Shown piece after piece: positions 23,818 to 34,833 of a stretch of DNA of 64,000 nt; the first letter of the stretch is position 1; each line of letters starts with the position of its first letter. Where the stretch lies: positions 1,302,001 to 1,366,000 of the forward strand of contig JACCIC010000125.1 in NCBI GenBank assembly GCA_018907035.1. The letters are read 5' to 3'. Both the position numbers and the translations under genes were made by a program. Origin of the DNA: Sycobia sp. Sy_11. Lineage: Eukaryota; Arthropoda; Insecta; Hymenoptera; Epichrysomallidae. Below the pieces are notes generated by a model. The model had not been told where the DNA came from. It saw only the letters and a list, made by a program, of their open reading frames with translations, and made no database searches.

Positions 23818-24309
23818 TTCCTAACGTATAGACACTACTATGGCTAATGATGTTTCACGCTAAGAACGCCTTTTTCTTAGTATGTATTTTTTTCAAAAAA
23901 TAAAAAATCTACAGCAAAAACTTCTAAAATTGAAATATGAGTCAAGACACACTTTAGTAGATGTAAAACTATTATTTAAAAAATTATGTAAAATTCTTAA
24001 AAATATTTCATGGAACATAATGCTTATGCATTACTTAGTTTTTATATATTTTGCCATAAAAATCCAAAATCAGATATAGATTCTTTCTGAAGTATAGTCA
24101 AGAATTCGCAGATTTTCGAAGCAATCCTAAATGAAATTGTGAAATTTTTCTTCAAAAATATCGGTTGTATAAAAAAATGAATAGAATACAAAAAATACAC
24201 TTTTATGAGATGTAAATTTCTTTTGAAAAAATTTTATAAAAATATTATTATTATCTGAGAATACGAAAAACTAATTAACTCACACCATCTATTCGGGAAT
24301 TTTTAAGGG

Positions 24310-24998
24310 AAATTTTTGTCGATGACTCCTTTAAGGGAGTCACCGACAGAGCAATCAAATTATCACGCAGAGATGTTAGAAAAAATAATTTAAAATTAGT
24401 TCAAGAGATATTCATTAACAATCATTATCCAATAGACTTTGTGGATAAAATGATTGCAGAGAGAGTGAATCAAATTTATAATAGTACTAGAGAACGTAAT
24501 ATGGAACAGATGGATAATAATAATAAAATTGTAGTATTACCATATGTAAGTTTGAGGATTATCCGAAAGAATCAGAAGTGTATTTAAAAAACATAAGATT
24601 CAAGTTTACTTTAGAAGCAATAACAATATTAGAAAGCTATTTATTAATTGTAAAGGTAAGGATGATAAATGTTTGAAAACAGGAGTAGTATATAAAATAA
24701 ATTGTAAAGATTTTGACAAATATTAATGGGACAAACGGGAAGGTTTCTAAAACAAAGAATATATGAACATCAATATAGCTTACGAAGCATGAATGGTACA
24801 TCCCGGCTAAAAGAGCATAGTTTAAACTTGTTACATTCTTTCGACTTTGAAAATGTAAATATTTTGGAACATGGTATTAAGAATAAATATAAAAGAGAAA
24901 CTCTTGAAAATATTCATATTTTAAAAAATCCTAATAATATATATTTAATGTTAGAGTCGAGTAAATTGGACAACTCTTATCATTGCTTGTTAATATAG
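24310..24998 (+). pseudogene. PLE RT C-terminus plus GIY-YIG endonuclease
   Basis: From about 24340 the frame reads GVTDRAIKLSRRDVRKNNLK and then FINNHYPIDFVDKMIAERVN, the helical connector after the PLE RT palm. After frame breaks around 24550-24720 it reads GQTGRFLKQRIYEHQYSLRS, part of the GIY-YIG nuclease core, then HSLNLLHSFDFENVNILEHG and a stop at about 24996. The protein would cut target DNA and reverse-transcribe the element. The GIY-YIG start is damaged, and the RT palm is absent through 5' truncation. Confidence 0.8.
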
Positions 24999-25107
24999 AA
25001 TTTGTATTTCGCATTTAAGTTACAGAGAAAAAGGGGGGTGCTATAAATGTTATACTAATAAATTTGGAGTGGTGATGGGGAATATAAAGTAGCATGCTGG
25101 GATTTTC

Positions 25108-25171
25108 AATTTAGTTTCTGAGGATGAAATGTAACGGTTCGAAGCATCGGACAAGAATGTGATCCTAAATT
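25108..25171 (+). ncRNA. Hammerhead-ribozyme-like motif in PLE no. 2 3' region
   Basis: AATTTAG (25108-25114) and CTAAATT (25165-25171) can pair as an outer stem I. Between them lie a CTGAGGATGA core-like string, a hairpin stretch, CGAAGC and a short ATCGGAC stem-loop stretch. Type I hammerheads are known in PLE terminal repeats. The core here deviates from CUGAUGA...GAAA, so activity is doubtful. Confidence 0.4.
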
Positions 25172-25465
25172 TAAGGTGGTGGGGGCAGTCGGGTTGTTCT
25201 TCACTATCATAGAATATATACTTTTATTATTTTTTATTTTTATTTTACTTATTATTGTATTTTTATTTTTATTTTTATGTTTATTTTATTATTAATTTTA
25301 TTTTATTTTTATTTTTAATTTTCTGATATAATTTATTGTAGTAATAAGTTTTATTTCAGATTCTACGGGGGTGATCATAAACAAGGACAGTCTGACTGTC
25401 ATTATTTTAGCTAATATATAATAATATAAAGACTGTAAGACCGATAAAAATAATTATTAATTTAA

Positions 25466-27529
25466 TACGAAAAACCACCATTTTTATTCTTTTTGATTTG
25501 ATTTCGCCATTGAAATTTAATTTGAGTAATAAAACACTATGACACCCATCACAGGTACCGCAAAAAGCATAAGTGCATAGATTTTCCATAAAATGGAATG
25601 TGGGAGCTCTTCCGAAGTGGTTGCCCAAATGTATATTCTCAAAAAGGCTTGGATGACAGCAAAGCAAGCGTTCAAATGTGCTTAGTGTACATTCATGTAC
25701 ATATAAATATATAGCACTTTTATCCGAGGTCTTTACGATACAAATATAATCCATATAACAAGCTGAGTTTGTTGAAGCAAAGTGTAAAAGCAATTAAACC
25801 AGATGTAATAGATATCATCATTTGCTGTCTCACTCGGACGTACTGAAGCTAATAGATGATACATAGACAAGAAGTCCTACGCAGAAACGCTCAACTCACT
25901 CATGGATCGCTATATATTGTCCGCATATATACATGATTGTGAACTGGCACGTTTGATGTTCTTTTGAAACATAAAATCTCATTTATATGTAAAAACTACA
26001 GTAAAATGTATAATGTAAAATATTATCTACACATATTTAGTTGTATCGCTTAATTTTCTTTTATAAATACTTACGTAAAATATGAATTTAAAATATTACA
26101 ATAAGTATTAATAATACAATAATAATAATACTGACTGCTGCTTATTGCGACATCTCTTCGAATATGCCAAAACTAAATTTCTGTCTGCTTATCTACAGAA
26201 ATAGTGATTATCAATTGCAGGGGATTTCGTACATTATAAATTGACTTCGACGTCTCATTTTGTTTATACAATACGTAGAATGGTGAAACAAATTTTAATT
26301 GATTTATTACTTTGCCCTACAAGTGGCGAAACTCGAATTATATACCGAAGTGACACCTAAAATTTATTATAAATATTTTCTTTAAAAGCACTAACACCAC
26401 GTACAGCAAAAGACAAATTTGAACGGAATTTTTTAATTTTTTTTAACCTACTTAGAGAGATGTTTTTAACTCAAAGAGTTATAATTATAAATGAGATAGA
26501 GTTATAAATGTTATTAACTCACAGAGAAATGTTATTAACTAACAATATTTCACCATTGGTAGGCATGTCTAAAATTTTATACAAAATTTTTGAACTTTCT
26601 ACAATCCTAATTGAGGGAATAAGACGTCGAAGTAAATTCACTTCCGTTCTGGTAGTTCAGCGTCGCGCTTCGATTGGGGTATGCATCACTATTAAGCGCT
26701 AGACATATTAGACCGCGCGCTCTGGGAACAGAGTTGAAGCCTAAACCAGAGTGAGAAAGCAATACAAGTAGTCATGATGTCTCTCTCTTACAAGCGCGGA
26801 AGTGGGCAGAAAAGGAAAGTAGAGGAATAGTAGTAGTAGTAGAAATATACGCAGCAGAAATATACGTTTCTCCTATACTATATACCATTGTTATTGTTCG
26901 GCTGTCTCTCTACTCTTTTTCGGAAGTAAGAGAGAAAACACTACTCGAGGCCTATCTCTGTCCTTCAATCTATGCTTCAAAGTGCTCGTTTAAGCGAGCG
27001 GTCTAATATATAAGCTTTGGAAAAAGTAGGATAGCTGCTGCCCAATTTTTGTACAGCAGTACTGTGACACTAGACCTCTGCAGTTCAAACGACACTACAG
27101 AAGCTACACTATGATCGTAAAGCAGCCTTCCTTTATTTGTTTAGCAGCAATTCCTTTATTGTACAGGGAACAGCATGTGAATCAAAAAGATATAGATTCT
27201 AACCTATATAATTCTAAATTATAATAGCTGCTAACAATGATAATTGCATCACTGTAAAATAAAATGGGAACAAAATCTTATTCTTTAAACACTTTTATGC
27301 ACTTTAAATCATTTTCCTGTAATATATTTTTCAATAAAATCTTTATAAAACTTAAATTTTTAAACCTCTGTATATAGGCTAAAGAATATTTTTATTTTGT
27401 ACTGCTGATGTAAACTTTAAAATAATAAAATAAACAATTAAAAATAATAGAATGATATAGTACTATATTATTACAGATGCGATATACTTATTGAATTTTA
27501 CATTTAGTGTTTCATATTATACAATATAA
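25466..27529. other. Intergenic DNA, no recognised gene
   Basis: A minus-strand frame of 128 codons from 25793 to 25407 contains a cysteine-rich middle part (LLCCHPSLFENIHLG, CTYAFCGTCDGC) but matches no family I know. Its end overlaps the PLE tail, so it is not credible as it stands. 26560-27010 is slightly GC-richer, with CGCG-containing patches and a (TAG)n run near 26828. The rest is AT-rich. Confidence 0.45.
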
Positions 27530-27945
27530 TTGTTTGTAAATTTAATGTTAGAGTCAAGTAAATTGGACAAATATTATGTAAATATTATGTGAAGAAATTT
27601 GGAGTGGGGATGGAGTATATAAAATAGCATGCTGGGTTTTTGATTTTAGTTTAATTCCTGAGGATGAACGATAGCGGTTCAAAACGTCGGACACCAAAGG
27701 TGAGTCTAAATTTAAGGTGGAGAGGGTAGTCAGGTTGTTCTTTACTCACACAGAAAATTGTTTTTATTATTTTTATTTTAGTTCTTATTTTATTTTTATT
27801 TTTCTGATATAATTTATTGTATATTAAGTTTATTTCATATTCTACGGTGGTGAATATGCACAAGGTCAGTCTGACTGTCATTATTTTAGCTAATATATTG
27901 TATTATAAAGACTGTAAGACCGATAAAAATATTTTTTAATTTAAT
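27530..27945 (+). repeat. PLE no. 3: 3' end only, same family as no. 2
   Basis: It is colinear with 24945-25465: TTAATGTTAGAGTCAAGTAA at the coding tail, then the GCATGCTGGG block, hammerhead-like stretch, T-rich run, TCTACGGTGGTGA and the final AAAGACTGTAAGACCGATAA. Only the last few codons and the untranslated tail remain. This is typical of 5' truncation during target-primed integration. Confidence 0.8.
27643..27712 (+). ncRNA. Hammerhead-ribozyme-like motif in PLE no. 3
   Basis: ATTTTAG at 27643 and CTAAATT at 27706 frame a CTGAGGATGA string and AAAACGTCGGAC. It is aligned position for position with the motif at 25108-25171. Confidence 0.4.
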
Positions 27946-28289
27946 ACTGATAGAATAAAAATAGCGAAATTAGCCGTCCTTTTGAAGAAATATAGGTACA
28001 TTCTACTGATGATTTTGTTATATACTTGTTTAAATGTATTCGAAGGTATATGAAATATAATACAATTAGTCTTATATGCTTTTATCATATAAACAAAGCT
28101 ATTAAACGTAAAAGATTATTTTCGTTTCAGAATTTTTACAAAATTCCTATTCTATATTTTACATAATAAGTAAAAATCCGTACGTTATCATATATTTAAA
28201 ATTTTATTAACAAAAATATCGTTATATAAAAAATTTTCAAATCAAAATAGTAGTAAAAAGTTTTAAAAATGGCATTATTTTTACAATGA
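27946..28289. other. AT-rich spacer, nothing recognised
   Basis: No coding or repeat signal that I could support. Confidence 0.5.
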
Positions 28290-29100
28290 TGCATTAATTA
28301 CATTTTTTAATTGCTGGTTCTTCTTAATTCTATAAAGTTTATTTCTGCTGTTCCTCATTATTATGCTCTCGTGTTTTACCACATATTTTAACGAGTAAAA
28401 GAAATTTCAGAGCTTCAAGTCAATGCTCATAACAATCGTTATCCTGGTCAAACCAATCAAGAAATTTTACGCCCCGTAAAGGTTTCAACGATTTCACTTA
28501 AATAAGTTAATAAATTTTCTTGATCTCAGATATTTTTGCATGATATTTCTCGAATCCTTCTAATTGACAGTTAATTATACTTGAAAACATTTCTATTGGT
28601 CTACACAAATGCTTAATATTGCGCGTATCAGAATCAGAAAAAGAATTATAATTTCTATAATGAATATATTTTTCATGTTTAATAAAATTTTCTCGCATTC
28701 TGAAGAAGCCTTTTTTTAAGATTTACGTGCGGCACAACCTGCAAAATACGTGATCGCATTTGCTTCATAAATTTTTTTAGTGTTGAAGTCTTAAAAATTA
28801 GACACATTGACACATCGATGTGCATACATCCATGAATTTAGCAGCTTCTATAAATTCGTTTAATTTATTTATTTCTTCTGAATTATACTCAGGTAATTGG
28901 TTATCCACTAAAGAATTGGAATTTACAAATTCAATATTAATATTACGTTAATATAAATCTATCGGCGAATATTTTTCTAGAAACATTGTGTTACTTCTTT
29001 TACTTTTATGAATAAAATTGGTTGATAAAACATGTCTAAAAGCTAAGCGGTACATTTTACAGATAGGGTTCGCATTAAACCGCCTTTACCGTGAAGCTAT
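28290..29100 (-). pseudogene. P-element-like transposase relic, C-terminal half
   Basis: Reading leftwards on the minus strand from the gypsy insertion site at 29100, frame-corrected sequence gives FNANPICKMYRLAFRHVLST. It continues as EKYSPIDLY, later ITYFAGCAARK, and then FIKHEKYIHYRNYNSFSDSD and CQLEGFEKYHAKISEIKK. This resembles the C-terminal part of P-element/THAP9-type transposases (GG(F/N)..NP....R.AFR, then AI.Y.AGY.A.K). There are several stops. The part on the other side of the gypsy element (35000-35460) probably belongs to the same gene. The family call is moderate because no DDE residues are visible. Confidence 0.55.
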
Positions 29101-29395
29101 TGTAGGGAGTGTACACTAAAGTAAGTATATAACGACGACGAGTGTGGGCCGGATACGCCGGCGCAAACAATAGTGAGTACGTACGAGCGGCGGCCTCCTC
29201 CCCCGACGGCGTGGTGGGGGCCACGAGCATCGAGGCGCGCGGCAGCGGCCGCACGAAGATACTCTCCTCGAATCAAGCCTAGGCGTAGGTTACTCCTACC
29301 GGGACAGTATCCTCATGCCTAGATAATAAAACTGATAGTTATTAATTCCGAGTCTTGAGTTATTTCTCCTATTCCATAACGGCACGAATCCTACA
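29101..29395 (+). repeat. Gypsy 5' LTR
   Basis: It starts TGTAGGGAGT and ends CGAATCCTACA: canonical TG...CA limits. An AATAAAA signal lies near 29323. It matches the 3' LTR over its first ~165 bp with some substitutions and a small indel in the CCCCC run. Confidence 0.9.
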
Positions 29396-29396
29396 C

Positions 29397-29414
29397 TGGT
29401 GACCCCAACTAAGA
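29397..29414 (+). promoter_or_regulatory. Gypsy primer-binding site (putative)
   Basis: TGGTGACCCCAACTAAGA starts 1 bp after the LTR. Its position and its TGG start fit a tRNA primer site. I cannot name the tRNA with certainty. Confidence 0.6.
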
Positions 29415-31394
29415 AGAAACGTTGTGTGACGTCCGAACAAAGGACGTGCTCAAAAGAATTCATCGAGCAGTCCGAAAAACTACAGCAAAACAGGTATAAC
29501 CCAGAGGAAAGCAAACTAATTTTTTCCGAATTTTTCAGCGGCGTGATACCGCAAGGAAAAATCACTCTAGCAGCACCAGCAAGGAAATCACGCAGCGCAA
29601 GAACGCGCAGCGAACAAAGAGCAGCGCATCCCAATCACGCTATAGCTGCAACAAGGCCGGAGGACGCACACGTGCATCAGAGAACACGGGGCGCGATCCG
29701 TAGTTCTACGAAGCAACGGCGGCGGCGGCGTGAAAACGCATTCGCGCCAGCAGCAACAAAGGCAGCGGCGCAGACGCGCGCCCCCGCACACAACAGCAGC
29801 ATCGGTAGCAGCACAGGCGCGCTAACCAGGCTGCGTGTAGACACACATCCCCGCACACCAGCAGCGGCAGCGCAGTGCAAAGGTGCTTACTGGAGTACAG
29901 CGGCGGTGACGCACCCATGCGCTCCGGCATTACAGTAGTATCAGCGGAGGCGCGAAGCGCCCACCAACAACGGCAGCGGAGGTACAAGCACGTGCACCTG
30001 CAACTGCAGTGGGCAACAGCAAGAGCGCAGTTATCGTGATACAGCGACATCCACGGCAGCTCCAGCAGAAACAATGAGATACCGATAGTCGTAGGAATCA
30101 ACAGCGATGGCGCAAATACGAATAAGTTAAGTTAGGGCATAAGATAACAGTGTGCACGCGGGGTTTTTCTAGGCATTTTTCGTGAATAGCTACCTAATTG
30201 ACATTTCCGTGAAAGAAGTTTGCAACGGTCGGCGCTTCTGAGAAAAAGCGTCGCAACGTTCAGCGCCTGCAGAAAGCAAGTAGTACTTCATTTCTGTTCC
30301 GCGGCACGGTAAATTACCGGCGCACGAATTGGGTAGTCGTCGTTCGGTAAAAGCGACAACGAATTGAGCAACGGTTGCACAGTCGGTAACAGCGACAGTG
30401 AAATGAGCGGCGGTTGCACGGTCGGTAACAGTAAAAAAAAAGTTTTTTTTCTTTTTTTTTGATTATTTCTCCTACTTGTCTTTATATCCATAAGTCGAAA
30501 GAGATTTGGCGTTCTTGTTCCCCGTCGCTACGACATCACAGCCTCCATAGGGTGCAAGCTCAGCTTGGGACTGTGCATTGTCTCGCCGAAAGCGGGCAGA
30601 CGAGAACATTGGACTCAGAAGAGTAAACGCAGCAAACGCTGCAACCCCGCCACGTGCAACTGGTGCCAGGGAGGTTGTAATCGCGCGTCGCGAATATATG
30701 TTGCTGTAGAACATAATATAACGCATTGTAATGCTATCTTGCAGAACAAGCACGTTGTCGCTCGTCTCAAACAAACAGAGTACACCGCAGTAGGCCGGAC
30801 CTGGCGAAACCCGCACGCGGGAGACGCGACCACCTGCGCTGCCTCGTGCAGTATAGACGAGTGACGAAATTCTGCTTGAGCGACATCAGTTACACAACGC
30901 GAGTCAAGCATCTCACTAATGAAGTAGAGTTAACGTATTGTCTCAGCAAGAAGACGTGCACACTTCCGCAGGTAGGGTAGCGGCTCTATCCCGGCAAGCC
31001 ATTTCGGGTATCTGCGCATACCCTGCGGCACTGTAAGCCGGTCTCTATGAGCACCTCAGAAGGTAGTGAAAAACGGCAGATTGCCGAAAGAGTTGGCGCA
31101 AGGGGATCGACCGAGGGAGGCAACGCGAGCAAAACGCGAAGACGCAACGTTTACACCACGGACGAAAATCCGCCCACCATCGCGATAATACACTCGCCAA
31201 AAGAAGACACCACGAATCAATGTCTCGAACGGCCGGAAACCCGGGAGCTATTGGATCTTTGTATGCAAATGCATAAGCGGTTTGACGAGATGAAAGTCGA
31301 CAATGGACGAGTACGGTTCTCAAGCCCGCACGTGCGACCCGCAGTGTAAAAGGCATGCGGATTTCTCCGCGCAAAACAGTGAGTCGGGAAACGA
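29415..31394 (+). pseudogene. Gypsy leader and Gag region, decayed
   Basis: An open frame runs from about 29399 to 29938, rich in Ala/Arg/Thr with no recognisable Gag fold. It may be leader sequence that happens to be open, because it is very GC-rich. 30325-30440 contains a ~39-bp tandem repeat. From 31047 a frame reads MSTSEGSEKRQIAERVG and, after stops near 31347, TCDPQCKRHADF. This resembles the C-rich end of gypsy Gag just before protease. The capsid domain is not recognisable. Confidence 0.5.
30325..30440 (+). repeat. 39-bp tandem repeat in gypsy leader
   Basis: Units begin TCGGTAA.AGCGACA and end GGTTGCAC.G, about 2.3 copies. They are likely replication slippage within the element. Confidence 0.7.
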
Positions 31395-31720
31395 ATGAGT
31401 AGCGCTGGGCAAGAGACGTCCCCGGCGCTAAGCTATTCTTCGCGTCTCCACGTCAAAGACTACTTGTCGAAAAGTAGATTTCTCATCGACTCAGGCGCCG
31501 AAATATTGGTCGTACCTCGCTCGCATGAGCAGAACACGCGTGCGAGAAAGTTCAAGCTGTACGCCGCGAACGGGTCAGCTATAGAAACGTACGACATAGA
31601 GAAGCTGGAGCTAGAGTTCGGTTTCGGGTGGACGATGTCATGGAACTTCGTGGACGCTAACGACGAGTGTCCTATGATCGGAAGCGATCTTACGCGAATT
31701 CCATCTCATTCCCGACCTCA
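31395..31720 (+). pseudogene. Gypsy aspartic protease
   Basis: The frame reads SRLHVKDYLSKSRFLIDSGA followed by EILVVPRS, with FKLYAANGSAIETYDIEKLE and PMIGSDLTRIP further on. The catalytic DSGAE motif, the flap-like ANGS..TYD segment and the C-terminal IG.D are all present in one frame, so the domain itself looks intact. The start at 31395 is an ATG, but in a complete element this domain would be part of Gag-Pol. It would process the polyprotein. After about 31720 the frame drifts into unrecognised sequence until RT starts. Confidence 0.8.
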
Positions 31721-31954
31721 AGCTACGAACACTAACACATCAGCCGACGGAAACGTTAGTGAAATGCACGTCGAAAGTAGTAGCAAATATCACCTTGCAT
31801 GCAGTAGATCCCGCGAACGCGTACGCAGCGATTACCGCCAAGTTCCCCAAAATAATGGGCCTAGAACAAGACTCCGAGCGAAAGGAGCACGGCGTATTTT
31901 ATTATATTCAAACAAAACCCCGCCCCCCCCGTTAGTCAATGCGCGCGCAGGCTA

Positions 31955-32670
31955 GCACCGGAGAAATTGCGAGCCGCGAAAAGCCAGTTTGACGAGATGT
32001 TAGATAAGGGTATAATCAGTCCGTCGAAGAGTCCATGGGCCCAGTTCTATTCACCTGGTTCCCATAAGAACGAGGAATGGAGGACTTGTGGTGATTACAG
32101 ATGCCTAAATAGCGTGACCGTGGTCGATAAATACCCGATTCGCACATTCAGAATTTTCCGAATTTTCTAGCAGGGAAGAAGATTTTTACTAAGCTCGACC
32201 TGTACGTAGCGTACCACCAGATTCCCCTCGCGAGAGAGCACCGCGAGAAGACGGCTGTCATCACACCGTTCGGCTTTTTCGAGTATAACGTAATGACGTT
32301 CGGACTGAGGAACGTGGCGCAGACCTTTCAGCGCTATATCAATAGCGCGCTGGGAGGCCTGAAGTGCGCATTCGTCTTCTTGGACGACAAACTCATTGCG
32401 TCAGACAACGAGAAGGAACACAAGCGTGATATCGAGAAGGTTCTAGCGAAACTGGAAAAGTACGCGCTACGATTAAAAGTCGACAAATGCCGGTTCGGGA
32501 AAGTCGAGGTAGAATTCCTCGGGCACACCGTCAACGAGCATGGTTTTAAACCAACACCGGAGAAGTTGGAAGCGGTTAGGAGTTACCCCAAACCAAAAAC
32601 GATTCAGGACCTACACGGGTTCCTGGGCCTAATTAATTTTTACAGAGGATGTTTGGCCGCACGCGGCTGA
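31955..32670 (+). pseudogene. Gypsy reverse transcriptase
   Basis: It begins RAAKSQFDEMLDKGIISPSK, then CGDYRCLNSVTVVDKYPI. A frameshift at about 32165 leads to LAGKKIFTKLDLYVAYHQIP (first catalytic Asp), PFGFFEYNVMTFGLRN, AFVFLDDKLIAS (the two catalytic Asp of YxDD, here FLDD) and LEFLGHTVNEHG-type sequence with LHGFLGLINFYRG. Catalytic acids are preserved, but the frameshift and the following deletion make it inactive. It would synthesise cDNA from element RNA. Confidence 0.9.
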
Positions 32671-33470
32671 ACTGCAAGAACGACTCAGTAAGTTCTTGAT
32701 AGGAGCGAAAAAAAAGATAAGTGCGTCGTACAATGGTCACCCGCGGCGGACGAAGCATTCGAGAAATGTAAACAGTCGGTACTAGACATAGCGGAGATTG
32801 AATTCTCCTGATACTCCCGATAGCCAGAGGCCGTGTCTCTAGTCGACATCACCGTGACGGCCGTAGCAGAAGCCATCATGCAGCACTGGGTAGCGCGGTA
32901 CGGAGTACGCGAAGTCGTCACAATTGATCAGGGCCGTCAATTCGAGTCGCGGTTATTCGAAGAACTTATGAAATTCCCAGGGTGTAAACGAATACGCACC
33001 ACGTCGTACTATCCATCCGCGAACGACATCGTCGAGCGATGGCACCGCGATCTGAAAGCCGCAATGATGTGCTAAGCGGATAATCCGGACTGGCCGAAGA
33101 TACTACCGACGGCACTACTAGGGTTTCGTACACGCGTACGATCCGACGGAGGGGCTAGCACAGCGGAATACTTGTATGGCACCACGCTAAAAATACCCGG
33201 GGGGTTTTACCTCGACGAAGTCGTTGAACCGGACGACAGCGCATTTATAGGCGACCTTAAAGAGCAAATGCACCGTGTGCAACCTGCTAAGGTAGACCAC
33301 AAGAGCACGAGGAGGCCGTTCGTCTACAAGGAGATGAACAAATGTACGTACGTGTTTCTACAAACGAGCGCGAGCCGCCCAACACTCTGCCGACCGTCTT
33401 CAGGAGCGCACACGAGAAAACCGTATCGATAGAACGCGTGAAACCAGCACACTATCTCAACAAAGAGATA
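32671..33470 (+). pseudogene. Gypsy RNase H scrap and integrase remnant
   Basis: An RNase H lead-in (ERLSKF.., WSPAADEAFEKCKQSV) stops near 32800 and is followed at once by integrase: PEAVSLVDITVTAVAEAI, VREVVTIDQGRQFESRLFEE and RTTSYYPSANDIVERWHRDL. Then come the C-terminal ALLGFRTRVRSDGGAS and TAEYLYGTTLKIPG. RNase H catalytic residues, the integrase zinc finger and the first catalytic Asp are deleted. The second Asp (TIDQG) and the Glu (VERWHR) are present. In-frame stops occur near 33075 and 33432. Confidence 0.85.
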
Positions 33471-33637
33471 GACTGCAAAAGCGATGACGACGGATATCTC
33501 GAGCCCGCATTACCGCCGCAGAGCGAGCCATGCGACTCTACGCGAAAACGCGAGCAAGCGACCTAGCAATCACATCGTAATCGACCACGAGTCAGGCGAA
33601 ATACGCGACGACGTCGAAGACGGCGACCGGGTAGTAA

Positions 33638-34447
33638 GACACGGAGGTAACCGTCGAAGTGGTCAGGCTCATTTCGGGATCATACAAGGCGAACAGCCTT
33701 GTCCTGGGTCCTGTGAGAGACACCTTCGACAACTTCCTTCGTGTGGAAGGAGTTGACCACCTGACTGTTCTTAACCACTTACACTATCAGGCGGTCAGCC
33801 TCACCGACGAACACTTCCCACATCTTCGGTGCCTCGAGCTGGTGAACTACACCAAAGTGTACGTATGTCTGATCGTTTACTATGTAAAATCGACTCAAAC
33901 GTTGATAAAGTTCAATTTCGATAATTACGAGTACCTGGACAAAGACACACACATTAGTCAGATTTTTGCAGCGGTTGATTCTGGAGAGAGTGTTCTCCAA
34001 GCATTTAGTTTCGCATATTCAGAGACACAGACCATACCACTAGATAACGGTTACGCGTGGCCGGTTCTAAAAGAGTCGAGGACGCTAAGATCGCTGCGCA
34101 TCGACAACAACGGGTACGCGGAAGAATCGATCCTCGCTTTTATCGCGAACTACACAGCGTTCGATGAGATCAGCATGTACGGCATAACAGTTCCCGACAA
34201 CTTTCACTTTGACAGTTGTGCCGATTTACGATCAATGAGTATAGATTACTTCTCTAACACGGACAACTTGCTCGTGAACCGGAGCGTAAGGGGGATTCAG
34301 AAGGTGAGCATCGTCAACAAGCTGGGGAAAAAGAAGACGCGACCAATTAGCAAACGATTTATAGCGAACATGGCACGGTTTAACCGGAGTTTCTATGCTC
34401 CCCTAGTTAACTGTAAGATCAATGTATCCACACATCTGACACGGTGA
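33638..34447 (+). CDS. Leucine-rich ORF in env position of the gypsy element (unrecognised)
   Basis: This is the longest clean frame in the element: about 269 codons from after a TAA at 33635 to TGA at 34445. It has no upstream in-frame ATG; the first Met codons are deep inside, so it is either N-terminally truncated or joined to pol by frameshift or splicing. It shows spaced leucine-rich segments: LRCLELVNY, LRSLRIDNNGYAEES and LRSMSIDYFSN. These look like the irregular LRRs of F-box/LRR proteins. There is no signal peptide, no C-terminal membrane anchor and no Env-like motif. It lies 3' of integrase and about 390 bp before the 3' LTR. Cellular capture or an element-specific accessory gene are both possible; function unknown. 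Confidence 0.55.
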   Translation, partial: DTEVTVEVVRLISGSYKANSLVLGPVRDTFDNFLRVEGVDHLTVLNHLHYQAVSLTDEHFPHLRCLELVNYTKVYVCLIVYYVKSTQTLIKFNFDNYEYLDKDTHISQIFAAVDSGESVLQAFSFAYSETQTIPLDNGYAWPVLKESRTLRSLRIDNNGYAEESILAFIANYTAFDEISMYGITVPDNFHFDSCADLRSMSIDYFSNTDNLLVNRSVRGIQKVSIVNKLGKKKTRPISKRFIANMARFNRSFYAPLVNCKINVSTHLTR

Positions 34448-34815
34448 CTCAATCACGAAGGGGCGAAGAACTGGCGGAAAATAGTGTAACCGTCCAGCGA
34501 GCGTACACATAGTATAGATGTTAAACGAGCAAAGCGAATGTAATATATGCAAATAGTGACTGTAAGAACAAATTATGTAAGTTAGTTATAAATAAATAAA
34601 TAAATAAAAAACAGCAGCGCAAGTATGCGATTCCTAGTTTTAAGACATAGAATATAACAATGTAAACCAATGAACACTAGTGTATAACAAGTAAAATCAT
34701 GTACGTATCTAAGCATGTAGCAAACGCGATCAGCAAATAATAAAGAGAGAAAAACTCCTATCGTTTTTTTTCTCTACAAGTAGTATGTCGACTTTTCGAC
34801 GCATAGAAAAGTCGC

Positions 34816-34833
34816 CAAAATGGGGGGGAGTAA
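34816..34833 (+). promoter_or_regulatory. Gypsy polypurine tract
   Basis: AAAATGGGGGGGAGTAA lies immediately before the 3' LTR start at 34834, in the position of the plus-strand primer. Confidence 0.75.

Larger units (their letters stand above)
22441..24285. other. AT-rich DNA with microsatellites and short repeat
   Basis: It contains copy B of the short dispersed repeat (22796-22863), (TA)n at 23029-23092 and (TA)n at 23783-23815. The 167-codon minus frame across 22734-23237 runs through the TA repeat and is not a gene. The 65-codon frame at 23882-24079 is unassigned. Confidence 0.5.
24290..25465 (+). mobile_element. Penelope-like element no. 2, 5'-truncated
   Basis: RT C-terminus and GIY-YIG nuclease are followed by about 460 bp of 3' untranslated sequence. 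That sequence holds a hammerhead-like hairpin, T-rich runs, the block TCTACGGGGGTGAT and a final AAAGACTGTAAGACCGATAA motif. The same 3' end recurs at 27530-27945, and in palindromic form at 53047-53632, so this is a multicopy family. Confidence 0.85.

Noticed and set aside
29588..30101. Cys/Arg-rich minus-strand ORFs opposite the gypsy leader
   Set aside because: GC-rich sequence leaves several frames open at once on both strands; none has a recognisable domain.
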